A stretch of DNA of 64,000 nt from Zygaena filipendulae (Eukaryota; Arthropoda; Insecta; Lepidoptera; Zygaenidae), in contig OU015664.1 of the NCBI GenBank assembly GCA_907165275.2, positions 2,194,001 to 2,258,000 on the forward strand, read 5' to 3'. The notes under the pieces are model-generated. The model searched no databases, was not told the DNA's origin, and worked only from the letters and a program-made list of their open reading frames with translations. Both the position numbers and the translations under genes were made by a program. Below are positions 30,337 through 39,873 of this stretch, piece by piece; position 1 is the first letter of the stretch, and each line of letters begins with the position of its first letter.

Positions 30337-33300
30337 ATGAATATTACATCGGCTGCGGGGATAATATCCCTGCTCGATGAACCTATGCCAGAATTGAAGG
30401 AGTTCGCTTTGAAAAGGTTGGATAACATCGTTGATGAGTTTTGGCCTGAAATATCAGAATCTATTGAAAAGATTGAGATTCTTCACGAAGACAAAGTGTT
30501 CTCGCAGCACACGCTAGCCGCATTGGTCGCGAGTAAAGTTTACTACCACTTGGGAGCGTTCGAAGATTCGCTGACCTACGCTTTGGGTGCTGGTGATTTG
30601 TTCGATGTGAACGCACGAAACCAATATGTCGATACGACGATTGCAAAAGCGATCGATTTCTACACGCAAAAGCGGAAGGCTTTGTTCGTAGACAGCAGCG
30701 CTGAGGTGATCGATCCCCGTCTGGAGGCGATAGTAAACCGCATGTTCCAGAGGTGCCTTGACGATGGCCAGTACAGGCAGGCGCTCGGACTAGCGCTGGA
30801 GACCCGTCGCATGGACATCTTTGAACAATCTATAATGAAGTCTGATGATATTCCTGGTAAGTAAATGGAAATAGTAAGAAAAAACAACTGAACCCAGTGG
30901 GGTCCTTATTCACCGACAACATTCCTTGCTCATAACACCTGGAAACATAGTCCCAAACACTGGAGTGTTATTGTAATCTTAGATACTTATTCTGTATTCG
31001 GAGTTCCCGCAGAAATTTCAGGATAAACCATATGCATAAACCTTCCTCTTGTATCACTCTATCTATTTAAAAATCACATCAAAATCTGTTGTGTAGTTTT
31101 AAAGATCTAAACATACATAATAAAGATAGACAGCAGGAAGCGACTTTGTTTTATACTATGTGGTGATGAGTTTAAAGCAATTTTTGTAGGTAGCTAATCT
31201 TAATGTGACAGTCTATCATACAACTAATTAGGGACCTTCCATAAAGTATGTCACACATTAATGGGGAGGGAGGGGGTCGATGAAATGTGACATTGAGTGA
31301 TAGGGGTGGATGGGGTCCTGAGTTACGTGACTTCTATCTATCTTATACATCTAAGCGCTAAATGCCAAATTTGAAATATTAACAAAAACCTTAAAAACAT
31401 TTCCAACTCTTTGTTGGCGAACTAAGAAAAACATTTCCAACTCTTTGTTGGCGAACTAAGAACTGCTGTTTTAATTTAATAATTTATAAATGTAAAAACC
31501 GCAAAATGTGTGACATACTAGGGAGGGGGGTCTCACAAATGTGGCCAACTGTGACAAGGAGGGAGGGAAGGGTCGAAAAATCACGAAATTAGTGTGACAT
31601 ACTTTATGAATGACCCCTTATGGTCTATAGTTCATGCAATAACTAGTTATCCTCCACGGTTTCACCTGCGGTAATTACGGAATTCCTGCGGGAATTCCAG
31701 GATAATGTAGTAGGTAGTTTCCTGGGACTCACCCTATTCATAACATACGTGAACGAAAAAAAAATTAAATAAAAATTTCTACATGTCTGACTGTCCGCAT
31801 ATTTACTCTTCCACATCTTTGTGATGATACTTCAGATACTTGAACTACAATGGACATTCAAAATAATTGCAATAGAGACCCAGTTCAAACTTTCACACAC
31901 AGAAAAGCTTTGTTGCCAAGTTTTGTTATTGATAAATGATAATGAATATCTACATATTGTATGTATATTTATATAAGAGCATAAACTAAATGACTCAACT
32001 CAACACACAGCTGAAACCGCTGGGTTTAGAACCATGAAATTTTGCCCAAGTGACCTAGGTGTGCACTAAGGAAGGATTTATAAAAATTCAACCCCTAAGG
32101 GGGTGAAAGGGGGTTTCAAAGTTTGTATGGAACAATTCCACGGGAACGAAATTATTATGGGTGGAACCGTGCGGGACAGCTAGAATAAAATTGTATCAAA
32201 GAAAATATTGCTTACCAACTATTAGGTATTATATCAGGGTCTTAAATTTTAATATTATATAAGCTTAAATAGTATTAAAAGGAAAGAGTATTGGGAGAGT
32301 GACACCAGACACCATTTCTTGATTCCATTATTTATTTATTTATTTATTCATGTCTACACTTATGCTGTTTAATTTTTATTTTATCATTTATTTAATTTTT
32401 AACCATTCAAATTCCTGTCTGGTTTTAAAATGAAGCTCTTTTTTAAAAAGTCATCCCTTACGGTTTTACCCCTATGTTCTATAAACCTGACAAAGTTTAT
32501 GCTATATTTCATGACGATGGGTGGAATAGTTAACTTGAGAAAGCATAACAAACAAACTTACATTTGCATTTATAATAGAAAAGATTATTTACTAGCTAGC
32601 TATTCTGTCCAGTTCCACCCACATTTCACTATTTACTTCAACCCCTTGGAAAAAATATCACACAAACCTATTCTTGTTGGAAAAGGTTATTTTACAGATT
32701 ATAGTGTAACATAAAATCCAGCAAAGATTAAATTGAATGTGAAAATAAAATTACTATAAAAAGATCAGCCCATAAAAGTAATCAAATATTGTCCATTGAA
32801 ATAGATTTTAGTGATGGTTGTTTTTAACATGAGTTATTAATTATTGTTAAACCTTTATTTAGTAGGATTTGATATCATGAAATGTATTTATTTTATTTTC
32901 AGGTATGCTTCAGTATGCCTTCACGGTAGCAATGAGTCTGCTACAGAACAAAGGTTTCCGCAGCACAATCTTGCGAACTCTTGTAGGCCTCTATCGTGGG
33001 CTTAACATACCTGACTATGTCAATATGTGCCAGTGTCTCATCTTCCTTGAGGATCCCCTCTCTGTGGCAGAAATTCTAGACAAACTTACCAGTGGGCCCC
33101 AAGAATCTGTTTTGATGGCATATCAAATTGCTTTTGATTTATATGACTCAGCCACACAACAGTTTTTAGGCAGAATTCTGCAAGCATTAAGAAGTACTGC
33201 ACCAATACCTAGTGCTCTGGGTGGAAAACCACAGCCTCAGGGTGGACCTTTCACTGAAGCAGCAATGGAAGTTGACCAGGCTACAGTTGACGAAGCAAAG

Positions 33301-35382
33301 AAACCTGAGAGGGATATTGAAAGTTTAAATGATGACGAAAAAGAACACCAAAGAAGGGTGGAAAAACTAATTTCTATTTTAGGTGGGGATGTGTCTATAG
33401 GTTTACAATTGCAATTCTTGATAAGATCCAATCATGCTGATATGCTTATATTGAAAAATACGAAAGATGCAATCCGAGTATCCATTTGTCACACTGCAAC
33501 TGTCATAGCCAATGCCTTCATGCACGCAGGTACAACGAGTGATCAATTCCTGAGGGACAATTTAGAGTGGTTAGCTAGAGCTACGAATTGGGCAAAACTT
33601 ACTGTGACTGCCTCACTTGGTGTAATTCATAGGGGTCATGAGAGTGATTCTTTGGCCCTCATGCAATCTTATTTGCCCAAAGAGGCAGGCCCATCATCTG
33701 GATATTCAGAAGGTGGTGGTCTGTACGCCTTAGGCTTAATCCATGCAAATCATGGTGCAAATATCATTGACTATCTTTTAACTCAATTAAAAGATGCTCA
33801 GAATGAAATGGTGCGTCATGGAGGTTGCCTAGGTCTCGGCTTAGCAGCAATGGGTACCCACAGACAGGATGTTTATGAACAACTCAAGTTCAATCTCTAT
33901 CAAGATGACGCCGTCACTGGGGAGGCTGCCGGCATAGCCATGGGTATGGTCATGTTGGGGTCGAGACATGCTGCTGCTATTGAAGACATGGTTGCTTATG
34001 CTCAGGAGACTCAACATGAAAAGATACTGCGTGGTCTGGCTGTCGGTATTTCCTTCACTATGTATGGAAGACTAGAAGAAGCTGATGCACTTGTTCAACA
34101 GTTATTAAGAGATAAGGATCCATTATTGCGACGTGCTGGATGTTACACTATTGCCACAGCATACTGTGGAACAGGTAATAATGACTCCATCCGCACTTTA
34201 CTTCACGTTGCCGTTTCCGACGTTAACGACGATGTGCGGCGCGCTGCCGTTACAGCTCTTGGTTTTTTACTATTTAGAACTCCTGAACAGTGTCCTTCAG
34301 TTGTATCCTTACTAGCTGAATCCTACAATCCTCACGTGCGCTATGGAGCTGCTATGGCTTTAGGTATTGCATGTGCTGGAACAGGCAACCGTGAAGCTAT
34401 CGGCCTTCTAGAACCAATGGTTAAATTTGACCCAGTCAATTTTGTCAGGCAGGGAGCGCTGATTGCGTCTGCTATGATCCTGATACAACAAACCGAAAGT
34501 CTCTGTCCTAAAGTGACTTACTTCAGGCAGCTCTATTCTCAAGTGATTTCGAACAAACATGAGGATGTTATGGCTAAATTTGGTGCTATACTAGCACAGG
34601 GAATCATAGATGCTGGCGGTCGTAACGTAACTGTATCCCTACAAAATAGAACTGGACACATGAATATGCTAGCTGTTGTTGGAATGTTAGTCTTTACCCA
34701 ATACTGGTATTGGTTCCCTCTGGCTCATTGCCTATCTTTGGCATTCACGCCCACATGCTTGATTGCCCTCAACTCTGATTTGAAAATGCCTCTGCTCGAC
34801 ATCAAGTCTAATTCGAAACCCTCATTGTATGCTTACCCTGCTCCTTTGGAGGAAAAGAAACGTGAGGAAAGAGAGAGAGTAACTACCGCTGTGTTGAGTA
34901 TTGCTGCTGCTAAAGCCCGCAGGCGAGCTCAAGGCGGCGAAGGTTCCGCTAGCAGTGTGACGTCATCGACTTCCTCTAAGATGGACGTGGATGAAGAAGA
35001 AAAGAAACCATCTAAATCACCAAACCCCAACATTACTGTTCACGCTAAAACTGATAAAGACGCAGGAACGTCCAAAGACGCGAAGAAAGATGATAAAGAA
35101 GGCGATGAAAAGGAAATTAAAGAAAAGAAAGAGCCCGAACCAACTTCTGAGATCCTGAGCAACCCAGCTAGGGTTATGCGTCAACAACTCAAAGGCATAT
35201 CCATCGTTGAGGGCTCCGGGTTCGTACCGCTAAAGGATGTTACTATTGGAGGGATAGTTATGCTTAACCACTCGGGAGATGGTGAACAGGCTCTTGTGGA
35301 GCCGGTTGCTGCCTTCGGACCGAAAACAGAAGAGGAGAAAGAACCTGAACCACCAGAACCTTTTGAGTATTTGGATGATTGA
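30337..35382 (+). CDS. PSMD1: 26S proteasome regulatory subunit PSMD1/Rpn2 (2 coding exons)
   Basis: Exons 30337-30856 and 32903-35382 join in phase (GGTAAGT donor, TTTTCAG acceptor) to give 999 aa, in the range of animal Rpn2. It is the largest base/scaffold subunit of the 19S regulatory particle, binding ubiquitin-receptor Rpn13. The start [20 protein letters not shown] fits the family; a longer upstream frame is not needed. N-terminal helical repeats give way to proteasome/cyclosome repeats from about residue 445 ([61 protein letters not shown]). A KEKE-type acidic/basic stretch (about 865-920: [26 protein letters not shown]) precedes the conserved C-terminal part and ends FEYLDD. The 2.0-kb intron holds several repeats. 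A poly(A) signal AATAAA is at 35553-35558. Confidence 0.96.
30990..31175 (+). repeat. Family A variant (RTE-like tail), PSMD1 intron 1
   Basis: It has CGGAGTTCCCGCAGAAATTT and the ATCAAAATCTGTTGTGTAGT, AAGCGACTTTGTTTTATACT tail, like 17664-17850. Confidence 0.6.
31227..31622. mobile_element. Inverted-repeat DNA element, PSMD1 intron 1
   Basis: The left end is AGGGACCTTCCATAAAGTAT, GTCACAC; the right end is GTGTGACATACTTTATGAAT, GACCCCTTAT. These are inverted repeats of about 28 bp. G-rich flanks (GGGGAGGGAGGGGGTCGATG and GGAGGGAGGGAAGGGTCG) are in the same orientation. A perfect 34-bp tandem duplication lies inside (31393-31460). No transposase frame. Confidence 0.7.
31393..31460 (+). repeat. 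Perfect 34-bp tandem duplication
   Basis: 31393-31426 and 31427-31460 are identical (AAAAACATTTCCAACTCTTT followed by GTTGGCGAACTAAG). It lies inside the inverted-repeat element at 31227-31622. Confidence 0.9.
31640..32185. repeat. Family A fragments in PSMD1 intron 1
   Basis: 31640-31705 (+): CTCCACGGTTTCACCTGCGG and GAATTCCTGCGGGAATTCCA. 32015-32185 (-): the variant with CCTAAGGGGGTGAAAGGGG, matching 26790-26905. Confidence 0.55.
32430..32590 (+). repeat. Diverged family A copy, PSMD1 intron 1
   Basis: The order TACCCCTATGTTCTATAAAC, TTTCATGACGATGGGTGGAA, AGCATAACAAACAAAC, TTTGCATTTATAATAG matches the body and tail of the family. The 94-codon frame here is not a gene. Confidence 0.5.
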
Positions 35383-35552
35383 TACAGTCTCTTCAATTAA
35401 TATAAATTTTTTTTAGGATAAGTAAGACCATTATGAATCATTAATGTGAAATGCATACCTATCTATTGCAGGCAATTTTAACTTGTTTTTTTTAATATAA
35501 TATAGAATTACACTGATTGCTTTCAGGAATATTAATGTCATTACTCATTATT

Positions 35553-35558
35553 AATAAA
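35553..35558 (+). terminator. PSMD1 poly(A) signal
   Basis: AATAAA lies 171 bases after the stop codon and just upstream of the hAT insertion. Confidence 0.6.
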
Positions 35559-35879
35559 TAGAATGATGGTAATGGTTTTTTATTATTTACTTTCACTCGC
35601 GTATCGGGATACCTACCCTCTCTGATTTAAGAACAGGGCCGGATCTACCATATGGCTTTTTGGGTTCCAGTCCAGGGCCCCGTGGATTCAAGGGGCCCCC
35701 AGCTAAGTCAAGTCAAAGTCGAAAATAGACGATCCTTTTTGTCCATAAATGGAACCTAGAATGTGGGGAGCAAATTAAAGAATTTGCCAAAGGAAAGTGC
35801 AGAAAGATTTCTTTATAATTTGTCAATTTATTTACGGTTGTATAACACTAAGGTCTAAGGCATAATATCTTATCTCATC

Positions 35880-36055
35880 TTAATATATATAAATCACGTG
35901 TCACGTTGTTTGTCCGCGATGGACTCCGAAACTACTGAACGGATTTTGATAAAATTTTGTAACCATTTATAATATGGTCCAACTTAAAAGATAGGATAGT
36001 TTTAATCCCGGAATTCACGCGGGAACTCCGGAATTAATGCGGGGAACAGCTAATC
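35880..36055 (-). repeat. Family A variant copy nested in the hAT element
   Basis: The plus strand reads TATATAAATCACGTGTCACG, CTCCGAAACTACTGAACGGA, then CCCGGAATTCACGCGGGAAC and GCGGGGAACAGCTAA. The same variant is at 49740-49885. Confidence 0.6.
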
Positions 36056-36107
36056 ACCGTATGTAAGGGGTACAAAGAAGGACGTAGAGTACCTACTTTT
36101 TTCCCGG

Positions 36108-36437
36108 AATAGGCTATTTGACTAATTTTTTTTATTAGTCCGTCTTGTAGATTAATAAAAAATATTGGACACGTATTTTTTCTTTTTTTACGTAACTAAA
36201 AAATAACGGCGATACATTGAGTTGAAATTTCGCATGACGTCACTAACTAGTGCAGTTTGTATGGCGGCTTGTAGCGGTAAGTGACGTCACGAGCCCCCAC
36301 CCTAAACTTTAATGCATTGTATCTCTGTGTATTTTAATTTATTTGAAAAATAAAAAAATACGTGTCTAATGATTTTTGATTATCTAAATGACGGACTAAT
36401 TAGAATTTTGATTTTCAAAAGTTGTCAACATCCCTAT
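36108..36437. repeat. Family B MITE (CRE-bearing), nested in the hAT element
   Basis: It runs from AATAGGCTATTTGACTAA to AGTTGTCAACATCCC. Two CRE palindromes: GCATGACGTCACTAAC and AAGTGACGTCACGAGC. Both ACACGTATTTTTT arms are intact. Confidence 0.82.
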
Positions 36438-36689
36438 TAACTCCAAAATTGCCGCGGATGAAATCGCGGGGGACAGCTATATAAATCAAATATTTCACTG
36501 TCTGATTTTTTTTTATACTTTGAGTAATTAGGTGGGCCCTTAAGTAGTATTAGCCCAGGGCCCCTTGAACTCACGGTCCGGCCCTGTTTAAGAAGTTTGT
36601 TATTAGGTATTTATAAAATTTGCTAGCTGCCAGCGAATCAAAATCGGTCGGTGCGCGGTCCTACCGTTTCGGAGATTAGCCGGAAGTCC

Positions 36690-36910
36690 GAACTAATTTT
36701 TTTTAAGAATTGCTTTTTCTTTAAAAATAGAATAGTCTCTGACCGCTCCCCAGCTCCTGTCCGTAGTGGCGCACAGCGTAGGATTACCCACTGCAGGGGG
36801 CTCTGCCCCGACGCAGTTACCTCTGCTGCCTCCCCGAGAAGGAGGCAGCAAGAGAAGGCCCTACGAACGTAGAAGTTCCGTCTACGCATATTATGGGTTG
36901 CCAAGAGCAT
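36690..36910. repeat. GC-rich repeat fragment with small hairpin
   Basis: It includes GGGGGCTCTGCCCCGACGCA and the hairpin CTGCTGCCTCC / GGAGGCAGCA near 36820. It looks like LINE debris. The open frames here are not supported as genes. Confidence 0.4.
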
Positions 36911-37097
36911 TTGGCGGGATTTTAGCAGTGACGGACGTCAGTTTTATTTTATTTTTTTGCAAATTAGTTTATCGTGATTAATATTGTGTGAATGTGGTGG
37001 ATTTTGCATAATAGTGGTCCAAAGGTAATCACTACGTTGTGGTCCATTAGTGATGAATAGTGTGCGGAAACAGTAAAATAAGATGAAATGGGGCGTT
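36911..37097 (+). repeat. Local direct duplication, unit 1
   Basis: It runs from TTGGCGGGATTTTAGCAG to GAAATGGGGCGTTT and matches 37448-37613 closely (shared CAAATTAGTTTATCGTGATT). Unit 1 carries an extra micro-insertion at 37022-37038. Confidence 0.8.
37014..37046 (+). repeat. 17-bp micro-insertion, 8-bp duplication GTGGTCCA, empty site known
   Basis: GTGGTCCA at 37014-37021 and 37039-37046 flanks AAGGTAATCACTACGTT (37022-37038). The paralogous unit at 37555-37562 has one GTGATCCA and no insert. Confidence 0.85.
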
Positions 37098-37353
37098 TTA
37101 TTTATTAATAAATAATATTTAAATGTATCGTATCTTTACTGATTTCCAATGACATTAAGATATAATTTATCTGTAATCTGTATATCTATTAATATTTATG
37201 ATTACCTATGTAAACCAATAACCTATAGTCTCCTGATCCTATCCAAAATTCCGAATCGGCATCCGTGTCATGTATATCATAGTTTCCCTACCTTGAAACT
37301 GTCAAAATGCGCAAACCACGCGGCGCCACAACAGAAAAACAATTTTTAAAAAG

Positions 37354-37442
37354 AGGTCTATGCTTAAATTGGCAGTATGGGCCCTGTACTCTTAGCCTTT
37401 CCTATATAGGATAAATAAACGAAAAAAAAGGTCTATGCTTAA
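37354..37442 (+). mobile_element. Severely 5'-truncated LINE end (61 bp) with 14-bp target duplication
   Basis: AGGTCTATGCTTAA at 37354-37367 and 37429-37442 flanks 37368-37428. The insert reads TGGCAGTATGGGCCCTGTAC, CTTTCCTATATAGG, AATAAACGAAAAAAA: a poly(A)-ending retroposed 3' end. The same 3' end occurs at 37953-38011. Confidence 0.85.
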
Positions 37443-37447
37443 GACTT

Positions 37448-37613
37448 TTGGCGGGATTTTTAGCAGAATGGACGTCAGTTTTATTTCTTTGTTTTGCAAA
37501 TTAGTTTATCGTGATTAATACATATTGTGTGAATATGGTGGACTTTGCATAATAGTGATCCATTAGTGATGAACAATGTGCGGAAGCAGTGAAATGAGAT
37601 GAAATAGAGCGTT
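37448..37613 (+). repeat. Local direct duplication, unit 2
   Basis: It matches 36911-37097 but lacks the micro-insertion. It lies about 540 bp downstream. Confidence 0.8.
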
Positions 37614-37952
37614 TGCCGGGAGGTTTTCGTTTTTCTATACAACTTCCCACAAAGCGTCCTATTAAGGTTCAACTGCAAAGATTTGCTGGCAAAAGTTCCG
37701 GTAAAGCATTGAAATGCATCTCACCAATGCATTTCGATGTAAATAACTAGAGTTAAGAGAACACAAGACACGAAGACACACCACAAGGAATCAAACAAAG
37801 AATAAAATTAAATGAGTAAACAAGAAAATGACATAAGAAGAGAAAGACGAGAATAAAAAAGTGAAAGAAGAAAATAAAAGAAGATAAAATGAAAAAAGAT
37901 ATGGCTTAGGCCTTATCGTATAATATCTATTGTTAAATAATGCACATCAGAA

Positions 37953-38011
37953 CTGGCAGTATGGGCCCTGTACTCTTAGCCTTTCCTATATAGGATGAAT
38001 AAACGAAAAAA
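37953..38011 (+). mobile_element. Second truncated copy of the same LINE 3' end
   Basis: CTGGCAGTATGGGCCCTGTA, CTCTTAGCCTTTCCTATATA, then GAATAAACGAAAAAAAAA. No clear target duplication seen. Confidence 0.7.
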
Positions 38012-38259
38012 AAAACTATGATAATGCCTAAAATATCGGTCGCAAAAAATAGACATTTTTGCTTTTGATTAAATTGCTGTTTTTATAAGACCAATAATTT
38101 ACCGTAATAATTTTGAAACAAGACAAAAATTTTGGCGCTGCTATTATTATTTATAAACATATAAGCTCAGAGTAAATAACTATATATGTAAAATTATATT
38201 ATTTTATTTAGGGGGATTTAGGGGTTTTTGACTTAACCCTTGGGGGAAAATATTTTTTA

Positions 38260-38525
38260 GCGTTGGTTACACTGTTTGGCACTTGTCAATTGTCAGGTAT
38301 AAGTAAGCATGTCAATTGTCAACTTTCAGTTGTCAGTTGTTACTTGTCGTCGTTGTTTGTCGTATCATCCGCGTGGAGAATATTTAATTTACTGTTTACC
38401 AAGTCTTGGGTTTGTAATCTGAGATTGAATTTGATTCTCTTCGTTTGTAATCATTGTTGGTAGGTACTTGATTTTTTTTTGATTCAAGTTGATTGAAAAT
38501 TGAGTTGAATAGTTTTTACTTCGAA
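38260..38525 (+). promoter_or_regulatory. C1D upstream region with TGTCA cluster
   Basis: ACTTGTCAATTGTCAGG, GTCAATTGTCAAC and GTTGTCAGTTGTTACTTGTC lie at 38275-38350, 180-250 bp before the start codon. The cluster resembles that in the SRPRA/PSMD1 interval. Confidence 0.4.
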
Positions 38526-38948
38526 ATGGATTGGAATTTATTGTACGACGAACTGTCATCCGACGACACATTCGTAAACAATTGTGAAAATTTGAAAAAG
38601 CATGTGATAGAAATTGAAAGTGTTATGGTAAAACTGCAGCCGTATATAGAGCAGTATGATAAGTTACCGTTAGCATCGCAAATAGAGCTGGACTTGTTCT
38701 TGGCGTACACAAATACATCGTTGCATTGGGCACATTTGCGAATACAGGGGGTCGACGTGAAGACGCATCCCATTAACGACGAAATTACTAGAATAAATGC
38801 TGCGATGCGCAGATGGAAAGAAGTCAGTGAGCGCGATATGAGACCGAAGGTTAATGTTGAGGTGGCAAAAAGGTTTGTTAGAAGTGGACTCTACGACCCT
38901 AACAAGAGGGGCACTGGTCAAAACAAAATAACTAAATTTGAAGACTGA
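38526..38948 (+). CDS. C1D: Nuclear nucleic acid-binding protein C1D (Rrp47/Lrp1 family)
   Basis: This is a single-exon gene of 140 aa, matching the family length of about 141. C1D is the exosome cofactor that pairs with the RRP6/EXOSC10 nuclease and acts in 3' processing of rRNA and other nuclear RNAs. The Sas10/C1D domain spans residues 15-95. Seen motifs are LPLASQIELDLFLAYTNTSL and WAHLRIQGVDVKTHPINDEI, the part that is strongly conserved (LAxQGV..HPV.xEL), then RINAAMRRWKEV. The basic C-terminal part (AKRFVRSGLYDP) also matches. The start MDWNLLYDEL follows an in-frame upstream Met (38493) that has no family support. Lack of introns could mean an old retrocopy, but the frame is intact with its own upstream region. 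ATTAAA (39257) and AATAAA (39609) are candidate poly(A) signals. Confidence 0.92.
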   Translation: MDWNLLYDELSSDDTFVNNCENLKKHVIEIESVMVKLQPYIEQYDKLPLASQIELDLFLAYTNTSLHWAHLRIQGVDVKTHPINDEITRINAAMRRWKEVSERDMRPKVNVEVAKRFVRSGLYDPNKRGTGQNKITKFED

Positions 38949-39873
38949 TTTAGAGAAAAGATCAACAAAAGTGTGTAAATATTGTATAATGAGACTGAAA
39001 GTTTTAATTGTATAATTGTTATATTAGTTCTAAAACTTGTTTTCCCAAATTTTGTTGATGGTGAAGGGGATAGAGTTATACTTATAACCTATACTATATC
39101 CATAACCAGCAATTTTAAATTAAGGAATGTTCCTTCCAGTGTAATCTACTTACATCAATGTTTATGGTATTTTTCCTCTAATCACCATCTTTTACTTAGT
39201 TTAAATAAGAAAATATTACTAACTATAGGCTAACTCTGAAATTGTCTGATTAATGCATTAAAATACCATTATAGTAAACTAACTACATTTATTTGATAAG
39301 TAATATATAATTGTCAACAATTTATAACAATTATTTGGAATGATTACCAAATGTTTTCACAGTCAATAATATCAGCACTTATAGTATGAATTACAAAAGA
39401 ACTGATGAAGAGGTAAAGTTCATTCAGAAGTAGGTATAATATATTGTGATGTCTCTAAATTTATACTCAAATATGACTTTTTGAGAAATTGCTTATTATA
39501 CAGTTTGTGCATATTTCATTCAGCATCCATCTGGCAACTTAGACTAACACAAACCCTTATTTAGGTACATGACTATAAATTATTTTAGGTAATGTGCCAA
39601 AATGAGTAAATAAAGTTTTAAATCCCTATTTTAAATAATCACAAAAATGTTGTTCATGGCTTATAACACTTCATAACATCTAACTATATTAAAATTATAG
39701 TTTAAAAATGCCAAAACTGCAAGTAAAAATACATTTTGGAATGCATAGATAAAAAATTATACAATAACAAAATTATCATAATGTTATGCAGATGATAAAA
39801 ATAACAAAATTGTAAAATACCTATAATATTAAATTCATCAATAAAATTTATTACCATAGAACTGACTTAGCAC
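38949..39873. other. Convergent 3' ends of C1D and ADPGK
   Basis: Only AT-rich 3' UTR-like sequence is seen. The frame 38982-39233 is not conserved in appearance. Minus-strand AATAAA at 39847-39852 is 22 bases after the ADPGK stop, so the two transcripts may come close or overlap. Confidence 0.45.

Larger units (their letters stand above)
35634..36586. mobile_element. hAT-type non-autonomous transposon, 953 bp, with nested MITE
   Basis: The inverted ends are CAGGGCCGGATCTACC and a right end GGTCCGGCCCTG. Both ends continue into GGGCCCC-rich inner repeats. The flanks are identical 8-bp duplications, TTTAAGAA at 35626-35633 and 36587-36594, diagnostic of hAT. Inside lie an inverted family A copy (about 35880-36055) and a family B MITE (36108-36437). 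No transposase frame is visible. Confidence 0.92.

Noticed and set aside
36638..36981. Several ORFs of 70-90 codons on both strands
   Set aside because: They come from a GC-rich repeat fragment; no frame shows a domain and the strands are open together.
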